This document shows, piece by piece, positions 24,450 through 33,872 of a stretch of DNA of 64,000 nucleotides. A model generated the notes under the pieces. It did not search any database, was not told where the DNA came from, and saw only the letters and a list, made by a program, of their open reading frames with translations. This DNA is from Bdellovibrionales bacterium GWA2_49_15 (GTDB lineage Bacteria; Bdellovibrionota; Bacteriovoracia; Bacteriovoracales; Bacteriovoracaceae), in the NCBI GenBank assembly GCA_001769855.1, contig MEPP01000009.1:124001-188000 (forward strand), given 5' to 3'. Positions within the stretch are counted from its first letter, which is position 1. The number at the start of each line of letters is the position of its first letter. A program made the position numbers and the translations under genes.

Positions 24450-25691
24450 TCAGGGAGTGGCACTGGCGGGACGTCGATCCAGTATTTTCCATAGCCCGGT
24501 CAAGGTCCTTTTGACCTCTTCATTTTTCTGAAAGCCGATTTTGGTAATTTGCATTTCCATATCGTGGATGTGGGCCGCGCCCCAGGCAATGACGATCAGT
24601 TTTGAGGTGGGAAGAACTTCGTTCAACTTCGCGAACAGTCTTTCGTTTCTCTTATTTAAAATATCACCAAAAATAATTTGGATGAAACCATCTTGCTTCA
24701 TCAGGCGGTCAACCTCCAAAATACTGGCCAGCCCGAGCTGAGTTTCTCCCGGCTTATCGACACTCAAGAGATTAATAAATTTTATGGTCTCAGCGTGAAG
24801 TTCCGAAGTTTCCACATCGGCCCAGACAAATTTAATTTTTGTTTTCTCGGGAAATTTAAATTCACTTTTCTGCTCGGAAATTCCCATCTGCTTGGCCACA
24901 GTGCCGTAAAAGAGCTGTCCCTTGATCAAGCCTTTTGTATCCTTCACACCCTCCACCAGAAAGACAGCATCCTTGTTAAGATAGTCTTTCACAATTCCCT
25001 GGTAAAATGAGGCGTCTCCGATATGGGCCATGGGTAGCAGCACTATTTTTTTATCACCTTTGACAAAACTTTTTTCCACGCAGCGCAGATTTCCCTGCTC
25101 AATGCTGAAACCCAGATTTTTTTGCACGATATAAAAAGGACTGATCAAAGAGATCGACATGGAAACCACAAACACCGCTCCGGCCGCTGCGGTATTTACA
25201 AAAATTTTTCGCCCAGTTGTCGAGTAATACTTAGGACGGAAAAATCGGGCAGAATCAAATCTCACCAACAGAAGGGCCATGGCGCAAACCATGAGCTGGA
25301 AGAAATTTATGCTGTAGAAATAGATTTTAAAAGTATTGCCGGTGCTCATCAGAAAATGAAAGTTACTGTAGTGAGTGATGAATTCAAAAAGATTGACGTG
25401 CTCTATCAGACCAAAAATAAAGGGCGTTGAAATTAAGGAAGAGGTTAAAAGAAGCAGGGAAAGAAAAAAAACATAATTTGAGATTCTTGCCTGATAGAAA
25501 GTGGAAATTAAAAGAGTACCAAGGGAGAAGGCCCACATGAGATTGGAAAAGATATTGTAACAGCTGGCCAAAACTTGAAACTGAGCTTGGAAAATTCCGG
25601 TTAATATCCCGTGCAGGGTCCCCAGCAGGGCCAGAAGCAAGGCCAAAGAGATAAAAATTAAAAAAATCCGATCAAGTGTTTTAGTTGACAT
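24450..25691 (-). CDS. Membrane protein with TraB/GumN-like domain
   Basis: The 413-residue protein has about five hydrophobic spans in the first ~200 residues, followed by a soluble domain. That domain has the pattern of the TraB/PrgY/GumN group: a first xxxH motif (IVLLPMAHIGD), a following acidic strand (VFLVEGV), and a second AAH motif near the end (IVIAWGAAHIHDME). Related domains are proposed to be metal-dependent hydrolases or pheromone-shutdown proteins. The ATG at 25689-25691 (MSTKTLDRIF) is used. The open frame extends upstream, but that part lies over the divergent lipoprotein gene. No clear ribosome site is seen. Confidence 0.55.
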   Translation of the reverse strand: MSTKTLDRIFLIFISLALLLALLGTLHGILTGIFQAQFQVLASCYNIFSNLMWAFSLGTLLISTFYQARISNYVFFLSLLLLTSSLISTPFIFGLIEHVNLFEFITHYSNFHFLMSTGNTFKIYFYSINFFQLMVCAMALLLVRFDSARFFRPKYYSTTGRKIFVNTAAAGAVFVVSMSISLISPFYIVQKNLGFSIEQGNLRCVEKSFVKGDKKIVLLPMAHIGDASFYQGIVKDYLNKDAVFLVEGVKDTKGLIKGQLFYGTVAKQMGISEQKSEFKFPEKTKIKFVWADVETSELHAETIKFINLLSVDKPGETQLGLASILEVDRLMKQDGFIQIIFGDILNKRNERLFAKLNEVLPTSKLIVIAWGAAHIHDMEMQITKIGFQKNEEVKRTLTGLWKILDRRPASATP

Positions 25692-25748
25692 GAGTGTATT
25701 ATCGGTAGTGGTATTCAGAGCATGAGTGACACTCCAGGGGGAGGACAT

Positions 25749-26624
25749 TTGAGAGCATTTTTGAAAGTAGCCGAGAGATTTGTTCAGATAATTCTGATCT
25801 GTTGTCTCTCCACCGCCTGTGCCTTGCCCGAGAGCGAGAGCATCACCCCGGCCACCCAGTTTTCTCCCCTGTTTCGAGCTGTGCAAAAACCATTTTTGGA
25901 TGGGCTGGAGGCCATACGCCATGCCCTGCCGACGAACGTCCACAAAATTGCGCCACTCAAAAGCATTCGTGAGCTTTTAGAATTTCATGACCAACGGGTT
26001 GCCTGGGGACACATCCTCTCTAAAAATGCCGATGGCACGACAAACTATGTGATGGAAACAATTCCTGCCGAAGAGGCGGCCACCGTGATCGTTTTATTTC
26101 AGACCACTCCCGCCGAGGGCTTCAACCTGCGGACAGAGGGAACGCAGTTATGGCTTTATGATTATGCCACAACCCCATTGTGGGCGGGACTGGTGCTCTT
26201 GCATGAGCTGGCGCATCTCGAGGAGGCGAGCAGGAACTCCACCCAGGATGATGAGGCCTGGCTCCAGGATGAGCTTCATGCCTATCAGCTGGAATTGCAG
26301 GCGGCAGATTTACTCTCAGGAGGCAAAGTTAGTCATGCGCTCAGGAAGTACACCGCCTCCATTAAAACCAAAATTCCCGGGGCCTTTTTTGCCGCGATGA
26401 ACTCCCTGGGGGCCAGCGCCTTGTATGACCAGCTGGAAAAAACGCTGGAAGAGATTCTGCATTCAGGCCCGCCGCGAAGTGGAGAAGAATCCAAACTTCG
26501 CTATGGAATGGTGCTGGTGTCGGCAGGTCTTTTGCGCTTTGAAAATGACCACGGCAAACTTCTGGAATGGATGCGAATTCTTACCCACCAGCATGGCCCT
26601 GAGTCGATGAAAAAACGAATTTAA
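25749..26624 (+). CDS. HExxH zinc-peptidase-like lipoprotein
   Basis: The 291-residue protein has a lipoprotein signal (MRAFLKVAERFVQIILICCL, then STAC with the lipidated Cys). It also has a zincin motif LLHELAHLEEA (His152, Glu153, His156), with a possible third ligand in QDELHAYQLE 20 residues later. This is the pattern of small gluzincin-like proteases anchored in the envelope. The TTG at 25749 is preferred because GGGGGAGG lies just before it and the signal peptide then starts with a short basic n-region; an ATG at 25722 in the same frame has no ribosome site. The stop overlaps the convergent gene by 4 bases. Confidence 0.62.
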   Translation: MRAFLKVAERFVQIILICCLSTACALPESESITPATQFSPLFRAVQKPFLDGLEAIRHALPTNVHKIAPLKSIRELLEFHDQRVAWGHILSKNADGTTNYVMETIPAEEAATVIVLFQTTPAEGFNLRTEGTQLWLYDYATTPLWAGLVLLHELAHLEEASRNSTQDDEAWLQDELHAYQLELQAADLLSGGKVSHALRKYTASIKTKIPGAFFAAMNSLGASALYDQLEKTLEEILHSGPPRSGEESKLRYGMVLVSAGLLRFENDHGKLLEWMRILTHQHGPESMKKRI

Positions 26625-27370
26625 GGACAGGCGCCTAAATCGGTTGTGGTGCTCTTCAATTTGAGGCCGGCAAATTGAAACATCTCACAGCGTATCGCCT
26701 GTTGCGTGATATTGATTTCCCACTTCCAAACAGGAGCCGTTTTCAAGTCTCCCGAACGGGGCCAGCTTGGGAGGTATCCCTTGGATTCAAGGATGCGCTT
26801 GCGATCGCCCTTACTTGCCGCCACCAACGCCTTGAACTTGGCCTCCTGCTCCCGCCGTATTCGGTCATTCATCTCCTTGCGCTTTTTGCTATCCGCTTCC
26901 TCGTTGGACGCGTCTGCCTTTACCTTAGCGCTGATGTTGGCAATTTTCTCAGTCATGGTTTTATCGCAAAAAGCAAACCAGTCACCTATCGATTTGGTCA
27001 GCTCAGTGCTTTCTCCCGAAACTGTCATGGAAGTTGTAAGGTCATCTTGAGTGATTTTTGGCAAGGTCGTCAGCGCTGATTGCTTAAACTTTTTATAGGA
27101 GACAACTCGCTCTTCTAAACCAGCAGGACTTTGCGCCTTATGGATCACACTGCATTCGCTAATGGCCGAGAAGGCGTCATCGTAGGCCTGCTTATGAGCA
27201 CCTTGACTGTCAGTTTCTTTTTTCTCCTGCTCACGCACGGCCTCTCGTTCGGCCGCATTGGATTTTTTTCGGAACTTTCCCGGACGAGTCGAGCTACTAT
27301 CGGCCGCCAAAGAAAGATTAATCACAAATAGAAGGACAAACAAATGAAGACCCCATCGAGCTCTACCCAT
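26621..27370 (-). CDS. Secreted helical hypothetical protein
   Basis: The 249-residue protein has a signal peptide (MGRARWGLHLFVLLFVINLSLA). It then has a Lys/Glu-rich, probably coiled-coil region (about residues 35-60), and a second charged helix around residues 150-190 (RKEMNDRIRREQEAKFKAL). Four cysteines (SECSV, FAFCDK, IRCEMF and the C-terminal GACP) could form disulfides. GGAG lies 5 bases before the ATG. No family is recognised. Its neighbours are secreted hydrolase-like proteins, so it may be part of the same envelope function. Confidence 0.55.
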   Translation of the reverse strand: MGRARWGLHLFVLLFVINLSLAADSSSTRPGKFRKKSNAAEREAVREQEKKETDSQGAHKQAYDDAFSAISECSVIHKAQSPAGLEERVVSYKKFKQSALTTLPKITQDDLTTSMTVSGESTELTKSIGDWFAFCDKTMTEKIANISAKVKADASNEEADSKKRKEMNDRIRREQEAKFKALVAASKGDRKRILESKGYLPSWPRSGDLKTAPVWKWEINITQQAIRCEMFQFAGLKLKSTTTDLGACP

Positions 27371-27436
27371 ATCTACTCCAGGACAATATAATTAATGAGC
27401 AATTCTAGCACGCTTGCATTCTAAAGGAAATTTATC

Positions 27437-28168
27437 GTGGAATTTCTCTTAATTTTTGCCGGTCTGGTGGCAGGGTTCATCGACTCCATCGCCGGGGGTG
27501 GTGGTCTCATCACGTTACCGGTATTAAGTCTTTATCTAATGCCGGGGCCTCACTCCATCGGCACCAACAAAATCGTGGGAACGGTGGGGGCCTTGACCGC
27601 GCTTATTATCTATGCTCGAAAAGGCCATCTTCAGCTGGGCAAAGGTATGAGCTTCGTCTTACTGGTGGGTGCCGGCTCATTTCTCGGAAGCTCCTGCGCA
27701 CCTTATCTGCCGGTTGATTATTTCAAAATCCTTTTGATCATCCTGTGCCCGCTCCTCCTGCTGGTGGTGTGGAACAAAGACAAATTTATTCATGAGGACC
27801 TGGAGCATAAAATTACCCCCTGGATTTTTATCAGCACCGGAATCCTCAGCGGATTCTACGATGGTTTTTTCGGCCCGGCGGGTGGAACTTTTATGCTGCT
27901 GGGATTGCTCTATGCGGTCAAGTTACCCCTCTTTGTCGCCTTGGCCATTTCCAAACTCGCCAACACCCTCTCGGCCGGCGTCGCCCTGGCGACCTACGCC
28001 AGCGGTGGCTTTGTTCACTGGAAGGTTGGTCTTTTGATGACAGCGGGGATGGCCGTCGGTGCTTTTTTTGGGGCCCACCTCGCCAATAAGAAGGCCAATC
28101 AAATTGTAAAACCTGTTCTCACTCTCATCGTTTGCTTATTAATTGTGAAGTTGATCTTCAATCTCTAA
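27437..28168 (+). CDS. TSUP (TauE/SafE-like) membrane permease
   Basis: The 243-residue integral membrane protein has about seven or eight spans in two repeats. The first repeat has AGFIDSIAGGGGLITLPVL, and the second has GFYDGFFGPAGGTFMLLG; this doubled Gly-rich pattern is the mark of the TauE/SafE/YfcA (TSUP) family. Members export sulfite, sulfoacetate or other organosulfur anions, but the substrate here is not shown. The start is GTG, with AAGGAA upstream. The gene appears to stand alone, ending 2 bases before the convergent beta-barrel gene. Confidence 0.85.
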   Translation: MEFLLIFAGLVAGFIDSIAGGGGLITLPVLSLYLMPGPHSIGTNKIVGTVGALTALIIYARKGHLQLGKGMSFVLLVGAGSFLGSSCAPYLPVDYFKILLIILCPLLLLVVWNKDKFIHEDLEHKITPWIFISTGILSGFYDGFFGPAGGTFMLLGLLYAVKLPLFVALAISKLANTLSAGVALATYASGGFVHWKVGLLMTAGMAVGAFFGAHLANKKANQIVKPVLTLIVCLLIVKLIFNL

Positions 28169-28170
28169 GC

Positions 28171-29400
28171 TCACCAGCTTCGCCGGAGGGTGGCGGCGAC
28201 CTGCCGATTTTGAGCAAGGCCGCCGAAGGGCCCTCGCTCAGAACCAAAGGGTAATTCGGCCCCACCGGTCAGCTTCCAAACGTCGTTAAGATTATATCCG
28301 ACTTCCCCTTTGAGATGGCCATCACCCCGGTTAAGCCCCAGAGTGAAAACCAATTTCCATTCGCCCCATTCTTCCGTGCGATTCCAGGCCGAGATCAAGG
28401 CGGGAAGAATCGATCGGTCAAAGAGCAGTACCGGATCAACGGGCGTTTTGCGGGCATTATCGGCAAGGGTCAGAAGCAGCGTGCTGTCGCCAAATCTTTT
28501 TTCGCCACTCACGGACGCGATCAGCGCGTCGCCCAACTCGTGATCGCCGGAATACGATGCGGCGACCTCTCCACGCATGACCCACGCTCCAACCAGACGT
28601 GAGGCCTCGACGCCCACCGCCTCCTCGCGGGCATAACGTCGCTCGACCGGAATTACCAAACCGGAGGGGCTTAAATAGGCCAGGTCACTTCTGAAATTTA
28701 ATATGGGTGCAGGTCGGACGCCGGCCCTCCCCCAAACTCCAAGGTCCCAATCATCAATGGTGGCCAGAAGTCGCAGGGCCGAAAAACCTCCATCGGGAAT
28801 AGGAGATTCGAGCTCATTAAAAATAGTTCCCTTAGGAATGTCGCGGGATAAAAGCGGCGCCTGTCTGGTGCCAAGGGCGGGGATACGCCAGGGAGTTGTC
28901 ACCGGGGAGACGACAACTTCATAACGAAGCACCGCCTTTTCTCCACTCAGCCTCACGGCCCAAATGGGGAGCTTCTCATCGCCAAAAGGGTTGGTAAGGT
29001 CGCGGGGAAGAAACATATCAGCGGGGGAATGGCCGTCGGTTTTCCCCCACCCCAGCTGAAAGCGTCCGACTTGTAAATCCCACGAGTCGGTGAGAGGAAC
29101 TCGCAGCCAGAACTCGGGCAGGGCCAGAGGTGCTCGACGAACTCGACGATCAAGCGGATCGAAGAACACCGGCCCCTGAATATCGGAAGAAATGTATTCC
29201 GCGCGAAGCGCTCCGGTGAGCTGGGCCTCCCCCAATCTATCTTCGCTTTTGGTATAAAGCGTGCCCCATCCCTGCGCGTCTGACTCTTGAGTTTCAGATT
29301 GCTTCAAAAAAGCGGAGCCCTTCAGCTGGGCATATCCTGAATTTTCGCGGGCACCGACGGCGCTGACGAAAAAAAATAATATGAGCGGGCCGAGTCTCAC
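28171..29400 (-). CDS. Outer-membrane beta-barrel protein of an ABC exporter operon
   Basis: The 409-residue protein has a short signal peptide (MRLGPLILFFFVSAVGA) and a chain of alternating strands. Typical pieces are WDLQVGRFQLGWGKTDG, FSALRLLATIDDWDLGVWG and GEVAASYSGDHELGD, ending in TLRRSW with a C-terminal aromatic. The QLGWGKTDG segment recalls porin-like DUF1302/alginate-type barrels. The GTG start overlaps the stop of the LolA-like gene (GTGA), so it is the last gene of the operon ATPase-permease-LolA-like-barrel. Its most likely job is the outer-membrane end of that pathway. Confidence 0.7.
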   Translation of the reverse strand: MRLGPLILFFFVSAVGARENSGYAQLKGSAFLKQSETQESDAQGWGTLYTKSEDRLGEAQLTGALRAEYISSDIQGPVFFDPLDRRVRRAPLALPEFWLRVPLTDSWDLQVGRFQLGWGKTDGHSPADMFLPRDLTNPFGDEKLPIWAVRLSGEKAVLRYEVVVSPVTTPWRIPALGTRQAPLLSRDIPKGTIFNELESPIPDGGFSALRLLATIDDWDLGVWGRAGVRPAPILNFRSDLAYLSPSGLVIPVERRYAREEAVGVEASRLVGAWVMRGEVAASYSGDHELGDALIASVSGEKRFGDSTLLLTLADNARKTPVDPVLLFDRSILPALISAWNRTEEWGEWKLVFTLGLNRGDGHLKGEVGYNLNDVWKLTGGAELPFGSERGPFGGLAQNRQVAATLRRSW

Positions 29401-30182
29401 TCTCCACCTTCCCTATTTAAATTCTGAAGGGTAAAGCGCTTGGTGGCCTGGGGTTTATCAAAGACAATTTCCTTCAAAAGCACGGTAGTCTTACTGCCTT
29501 TTTTGAGATCACTCATCTCCATTTTTCGCGCCACCCAGTGCCCTTCAATCTGCTCCAGCTCCGACTGCCGGAATTTTTTTGAGGGGGTGGAATCTCCTTT
29601 CCGGTACAGGTCCTCGCTCACCAGATACAAAATATCTTTGCGCAAAATGAGAATCTTCTTTTCATACACCGACGGGCCGGCCTTGTCCGAAGGCGTGGCC
29701 TTGATGACGTAACAAGGAAGGCCGTCCACGTTTTGCTCACTCTCCAAGGACACCTCATACTTGGCATGGTCAAACTCCTCCATATCCTCATAATTAAAAT
29801 CCGTACCGACAAAGGAGGCGTCGCGATCTTGACTTGCTATTCGTCGCTCGCGTTTCATGGAGGGAAGATACAGCCACTGATCCGGACTCTGTCCGCCCGA
29901 ACGGGCCAGAGACAGAAAGCCGACGCCCTTGACTTCGGGAGGATTGGTGAAGCGAATTAAACTTTTGGCATCCCCGGCATATCCTTCGCGATAACTTTTC
30001 CAGCCTTTTTTTCGCTCCTTGCCCTCCTTGTTCACCACCGTCAGCTCACCGGCGTATTCTTGGGAACGGGTGCGATGGCGATTTTCAGATTCCTTAAGAA
30101 GCTCCCGCGCATCCGCCTTTCCCCAAGCGGGACGGATAGCTGTGGCAAAGAGAAGAGTGAGGATTGGTAAAAATTTATTCAT
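29397..30182 (-). CDS. LolA-like outer-membrane lipoprotein-sorting family protein
   Basis: The 261-residue periplasmic protein has a signal peptide (MNKFLPILTLLFATAIRPAWG). Its features match the LolA-like family annotated as outer-membrane lipoprotein-sorting proteins: SLIRFTNPPEVKGVGFLSL, QWLYLPSMKRERRI, and FVGTDFNYEDMEEFD. It probably forms the half-barrel that carries a lipid or lipoprotein across the periplasm. The ATG at 30182 has GGAGG 9 bases upstream and overlaps the permease stop by 8 bases. Confidence 0.85.
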   Translation of the reverse strand: MNKFLPILTLLFATAIRPAWGKADARELLKESENRHRTRSQEYAGELTVVNKEGKERKKGWKSYREGYAGDAKSLIRFTNPPEVKGVGFLSLARSGGQSPDQWLYLPSMKRERRIASQDRDASFVGTDFNYEDMEEFDHAKYEVSLESEQNVDGLPCYVIKATPSDKAGPSVYEKKILILRKDILYLVSEDLYRKGDSTPSKKFRQSELEQIEGHWVARKMEMSDLKKGSKTTVLLKEIVFDKPQATKRFTLQNLNREGGE

Positions 30183-32727
30183 GTTCAATCGCCTCCGTAA
30201 TTTTCATTCGCCCTGCCTGAATTGCAGGCAACCAGGCTGCCAACATTGAAACAATCGGAAGAGCAATCAGGAGCTGCAGCAAAATATCCCAGGGATAAAA
30301 GTGGGGCATCACCCAGCCGGTAAAAATTTCGGCCAGGGGCCCTTCCAAAAATGCCGCCAAAAGATTGCCAACCGGAATGGATAAAAGCAGACCGACCAGC
30401 GCCAAAAGCAGCGCCTCCAGGATAATACTGCGAGCAAGCTGGCCGGGTAATGCCCCCAAGGCCTTCAGGATTCCAATCTCGCGGGTTCGCTCGGCCACCG
30501 AAATGAGAAGGGCGGTGACGATGCCCAGGAAGGCGACAATCAGCGCCAGGAAAACGGTGACCTGAGTTAAGGAATAAAAGGCATCCACCGCCTTGCTGAT
30601 CTCGGCGGTGAATTCCTGACGAGTGGAAACCAGCGCCGGAAAACGTCCGGCCAACATTCGCCGAATATCGTCGCGCACCTTTCCCACCTCAGCTCCCGGG
30701 GCGACCGAGACGTCAAAAATATCCACGCGGTCATCCTTCCAAATTTTAATAAACTGGGCCCGATCCATTAGGATACTGCCCTGATCAGAGCTGTAATCAC
30801 GAACCACCGCCGCAATGGAGCATCTCATCTTTCCACTTGGAGTCGCCAGCTCAACCTGCTGCCCTACCCCTAACTTATGACGGCGAAAAAAGTTATCGGA
30901 GACGGCGCACTTTCCTTCCTCGGTGAGTCCGCGCAGCATGCTTTGGGGATTTCCCTGAATGAACTCATAGTTGATTCGCTCCATAATTGGCTGCATCTCA
31001 ATGGAGGTGATCAGGATCTGATGGCCGTCGTAGAGAGGATGAATGGCGCGATAGCTCTCGACGCTGGTCACTCCCGGCACCTGCAGCAGCTCCGCTCTAA
31101 GGGTGCTGGGAAAAAGAAAATCAGGACGGTTGAAGTTGGCCGAGGCGCGCACGAACAGATCACTGGTTAAAGCATCGTTCATCCAGATCATGAGGGCCTT
31201 TCGCGAAGACCCCATGTATCCACCCAGCCCAAGCACAAAGGAGAGGGAAAGCGTCATGGCCATGATGGTACCTGAAGTTCGCCGGGCATTGCCAAGCAGA
31301 GCGTCGCTGGAAAGAAGGCCGGCGACAGAGGTCACCCGATTCATCAGGGGGACGAGCGAGAGGAGCAGCCTGCGCGAAAGCGGCCCCACTAAAAAAACCA
31401 CTCCGATTCCTCCTAGCACCAACACAGAAAAGATAAGAGCGTTACCCCCGAAGAAGGGGTGGAGACCAAGAAAGATGGCACTGGCCAAGAAAAGAAGGCC
31501 GGCACCAATTCGAAGGCGAGAGTTACTGGGAGTCTGGGTCTGAAACACCCCGCGGGCAAAGGCCTCCATGGGAGAAACGCGCGAGGCATTTAAGGCCGGC
31601 CCCCACGCCCCCACTAAAGAGGCCAGCATGCCAAGAATAATAGATTGCACCACAATCTCCGGTGGCAGACGAACGGCACCTGAGCTGGTGACGCCATAAA
31701 TGGTCTCGGTGGTTTGTCCCATCATCTGAAGAAAAGCTTGGGCAAGACTCGTCCCTGCCATACAGCCAAGGGCGCCGCCCAGAAGACCGATAATCAAGGC
31801 CTCTGAGAGAAAGAGTAGCTGTACCTGCCGAGGCGTGGCACCCAGGGCGCGCAAGGTTCCAATGTCACGGCGCCGGCGATTGACCGCCACATTAAAGGCG
31901 TTGAAGATGAGAAACGTTCCAATGGAAAGGGCCAGGGCACTGGAAAAGTTAAATCCGGCAACGAAGTTCGCCACCAGCTTCTCCATCTGCTCTCCGCGCT
32001 TCGCTGGCGTTTCAATGCGATAAGCGGGGCCCAGAAACTTCTCCAGGATAGCAATCCCCTGGGCCACGCTGGTGCCTTCCATCAGCCTGACATCCAGGCG
32101 ATCAAAGCGCCGTCCCCGCCCAAAGAGATCCTGGGCGGCATAGACATCCACCACCATTAAGTTGCCACCGAAGGCCTCGGCAAATCCTTTGGGCGTCAGC
32201 AATCCGCGAACCACTACACGCTTTAGACCTTTGGGCGCTTGAAGCGAAATACTGTCACCAATTTTTAAGTGGGCCTTTTCAGCAAACTGGCGGGCAAAAA
32301 TAACCGAATCCGGCTGGGCAAGAAAAAGCAAAGGATCATCTAAATCGGCATCCTCCCCCTCAAATCCATACTCACGCATCTCTCGATCACCCAGAAGATC
32401 GATGCCGATCACCAGGATACTTCCCAGCTCCCCTTGCTCAGGAGTGACGATCTGTTCAATCACCGGCGAGGTGGCGCGAATCCCGGGCAGCTCGCGGATC
32501 TGCTCCTGCACTTCCTCGGGCACTCCCCCCACCATGGTGATTTGTAAGTGGGCCTTTCCGGCCACCCGATCAATGGTTGAAATTATTCCTCGCACCAGAG
32601 TCCCCTGGGCGCTCTTGATGGAGCTATAGGTGGCAACGCCCACCACCACCGCCAGGAGCGTGAGAAGCGTTTTCCCGAGATGTCTTTTTACGTAGGAAAG
32701 GGATAAGGTGCGCAGGAGAAACTTCAT
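30175..32727 (-). CDS. ABC transporter permease, FtsX/LolC-MacB type (two FtsX domains)
   Basis: The 850-residue inner-membrane protein has an N-terminal span (KTLLTLLAVVVGVATYSSI) followed by a large periplasmic domain. A first three-span FtsX unit has NRRRRDIGTLRALGATPRQV. A second periplasmic domain and a final FtsX unit contain ERTREIGILKALGALPGQL. The two coupling motifs are as expected for the DevC/LolC-like fused permease. Such permeases extract lipids or lipoproteins rather than move solutes. It overlaps the ATPase gene by 4 bases and the LolA-like gene by 8 bases. Confidence 0.9.
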   Translation of the reverse strand: MKFLLRTLSLSYVKRHLGKTLLTLLAVVVGVATYSSIKSAQGTLVRGIISTIDRVAGKAHLQITMVGGVPEEVQEQIRELPGIRATSPVIEQIVTPEQGELGSILVIGIDLLGDREMREYGFEGEDADLDDPLLFLAQPDSVIFARQFAEKAHLKIGDSISLQAPKGLKRVVVRGLLTPKGFAEAFGGNLMVVDVYAAQDLFGRGRRFDRLDVRLMEGTSVAQGIAILEKFLGPAYRIETPAKRGEQMEKLVANFVAGFNFSSALALSIGTFLIFNAFNVAVNRRRRDIGTLRALGATPRQVQLLFLSEALIIGLLGGALGCMAGTSLAQAFLQMMGQTTETIYGVTSSGAVRLPPEIVVQSIILGMLASLVGAWGPALNASRVSPMEAFARGVFQTQTPSNSRLRIGAGLLFLASAIFLGLHPFFGGNALIFSVLVLGGIGVVFLVGPLSRRLLLSLVPLMNRVTSVAGLLSSDALLGNARRTSGTIMAMTLSLSFVLGLGGYMGSSRKALMIWMNDALTSDLFVRASANFNRPDFLFPSTLRAELLQVPGVTSVESYRAIHPLYDGHQILITSIEMQPIMERINYEFIQGNPQSMLRGLTEEGKCAVSDNFFRRHKLGVGQQVELATPSGKMRCSIAAVVRDYSSDQGSILMDRAQFIKIWKDDRVDIFDVSVAPGAEVGKVRDDIRRMLAGRFPALVSTRQEFTAEISKAVDAFYSLTQVTVFLALIVAFLGIVTALLISVAERTREIGILKALGALPGQLARSIILEALLLALVGLLLSIPVGNLLAAFLEGPLAEIFTGWVMPHFYPWDILLQLLIALPIVSMLAAWLPAIQAGRMKITEAIEHE

Positions 32728-33416
32728 ACTCCTTGACCCTTGTCATGGGCGGTATCCCCCTCGACTTTGCCATCGCGCAGTCGAATCAGGCGAGCGCAGG
32801 CGGAGGCCGCGTGATGATCGTGGGTGACCATGACAATGGTTGTGCCATGTTCCCGGTTGATTTTCTTAAGCAGTTGTAAAATCTCCTCGCCCCGAACCGT
32901 ATCCAGATTTCCGGTGGGTTCGTCGGCCAGCAGCAAGGGGGCATCGGTCACCAGCGCCCGTGCGATGGCAACCCGCTGCCGTTCTCCTCCCGAGAGTTCA
33001 TCAGGCAGATGCTCTCCCCTCGCCTCAAGCCCCACCTCGCGCAAGACACGCGTCACCCGAAGGTTGATCTCTCGCGCATGCACACCCGCGAGATGAAGGG
33101 GAAGGGCAATATTTTGCGTGACCCTCAAGGTCGGCATCAGATGGTAGGCCTGAAAAATATACGATACCTTCGAGCGGCGAAAAAGAGAGCGCTCTTTCTC
33201 GTTTTCTTTGGCGAGGTCTGTCCCCGAGACGATCACCTCTCCTGAGGTCGGAACGTCGAGCCCGCCCATGAGGTTGAGCAAGGTTGATTTTCCCGAGCCC
33301 GAGGGGCCCATGACGGCGACCATTTCGCCTGGATGAATGCGCAGATTAATCCCGGCGAGGGCGGTAACGGCCGTCTTCCCCAGGTAGGTTTTGACCACCT
33401 CATGAATATTGAGCAT
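32724..33416 (-). CDS. ABC transporter ATP-binding protein (LolD/MacB-type)
   Basis: The 230-residue ATPase has Walker [10 protein letters not shown] (residues 37-45), the ABC signature [15 protein letters not shown], Walker [13 protein letters not shown] and the switch His in VTHDHHAA. The EPTGNLDT form is usual for the LolD/FtsE/MacB subgroup. It heads a four-gene leftward operon with the double-FtsX permease, LolA-like protein and beta-barrel. A GAGG precedes the ATG by about 11 bases. It energises the permease. Confidence 0.92.
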   Translation of the reverse strand: MLNIHEVVKTYLGKTAVTALAGINLRIHPGEMVAVMGPSGSGKSTLLNLMGGLDVPTSGEVIVSGTDLAKENEKERSLFRRSKVSYIFQAYHLMPTLRVTQNIALPLHLAGVHAREINLRVTRVLREVGLEARGEHLPDELSGGERQRVAIARALVTDAPLLLADEPTGNLDTVRGEEILQLLKKINREHGTTIVMVTHDHHAASACARLIRLRDGKVEGDTAHDKGQGV

Positions 33417-33527
33417 GCTGTTTGAACCTCTGTTCTACTATTTTTCAACAGCTAAATGCTAAATTATACCGCCCGAAAATGTTAGAGCAAATTGCAAGCT
33501 TTTTAAACTTTCAGCAGAGGAGAGCGT

Positions 33528-33872
33528 TTAGAGAAAACACTGAAAAATTTCTTTCACATCAGGGTTAGTGGGCAAAGGTCTCGACTGGCAGGCGAACCGG
33601 CCCGGCGCAAGCAGCTTTTCCTTTATTGCCAGCGCGTCGGCATAGGTCGGAAACTGCCAGTAGGTTTTCCACACAAATGCCGTATTTTCCACGCGACTTG
33701 AGATTTGCAAGTGATAGGTCGGACCACTTTCTTTCAGGAGATAATTTAAGACCACGCTTCGGACGGTTCCGGCGTTAATCTGATCGCGCCCTTGATTCTC
33801 CGAAAGCGTTAAATCGGCGGCCTGGGTGTTCAGAGTGAGAAATACAACCAAAACAACAAGAATAGATTTCAT
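33528..33872 (-). CDS. Small secreted hypothetical protein
   Basis: The 114-residue protein has a signal peptide (MKSILVVLVVFLTLNTQA). The mature part is about 95 residues with two cysteines (FACQSR and the near-terminal QCFL), likely a disulfide. The ATG at 33872 has GGAG upstream; the frame is open 13 codons further. It lies 111 bases upstream of the ATPase gene on the same strand. I do not recognise the fold. Confidence 0.55.
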   Translation of the reverse strand: MKSILVVLVVFLTLNTQAADLTLSENQGRDQINAGTVRSVVLNYLLKESGPTYHLQISSRVENTAFVWKTYWQFPTYADALAIKEKLLAPGRFACQSRPLPTNPDVKEIFQCFL

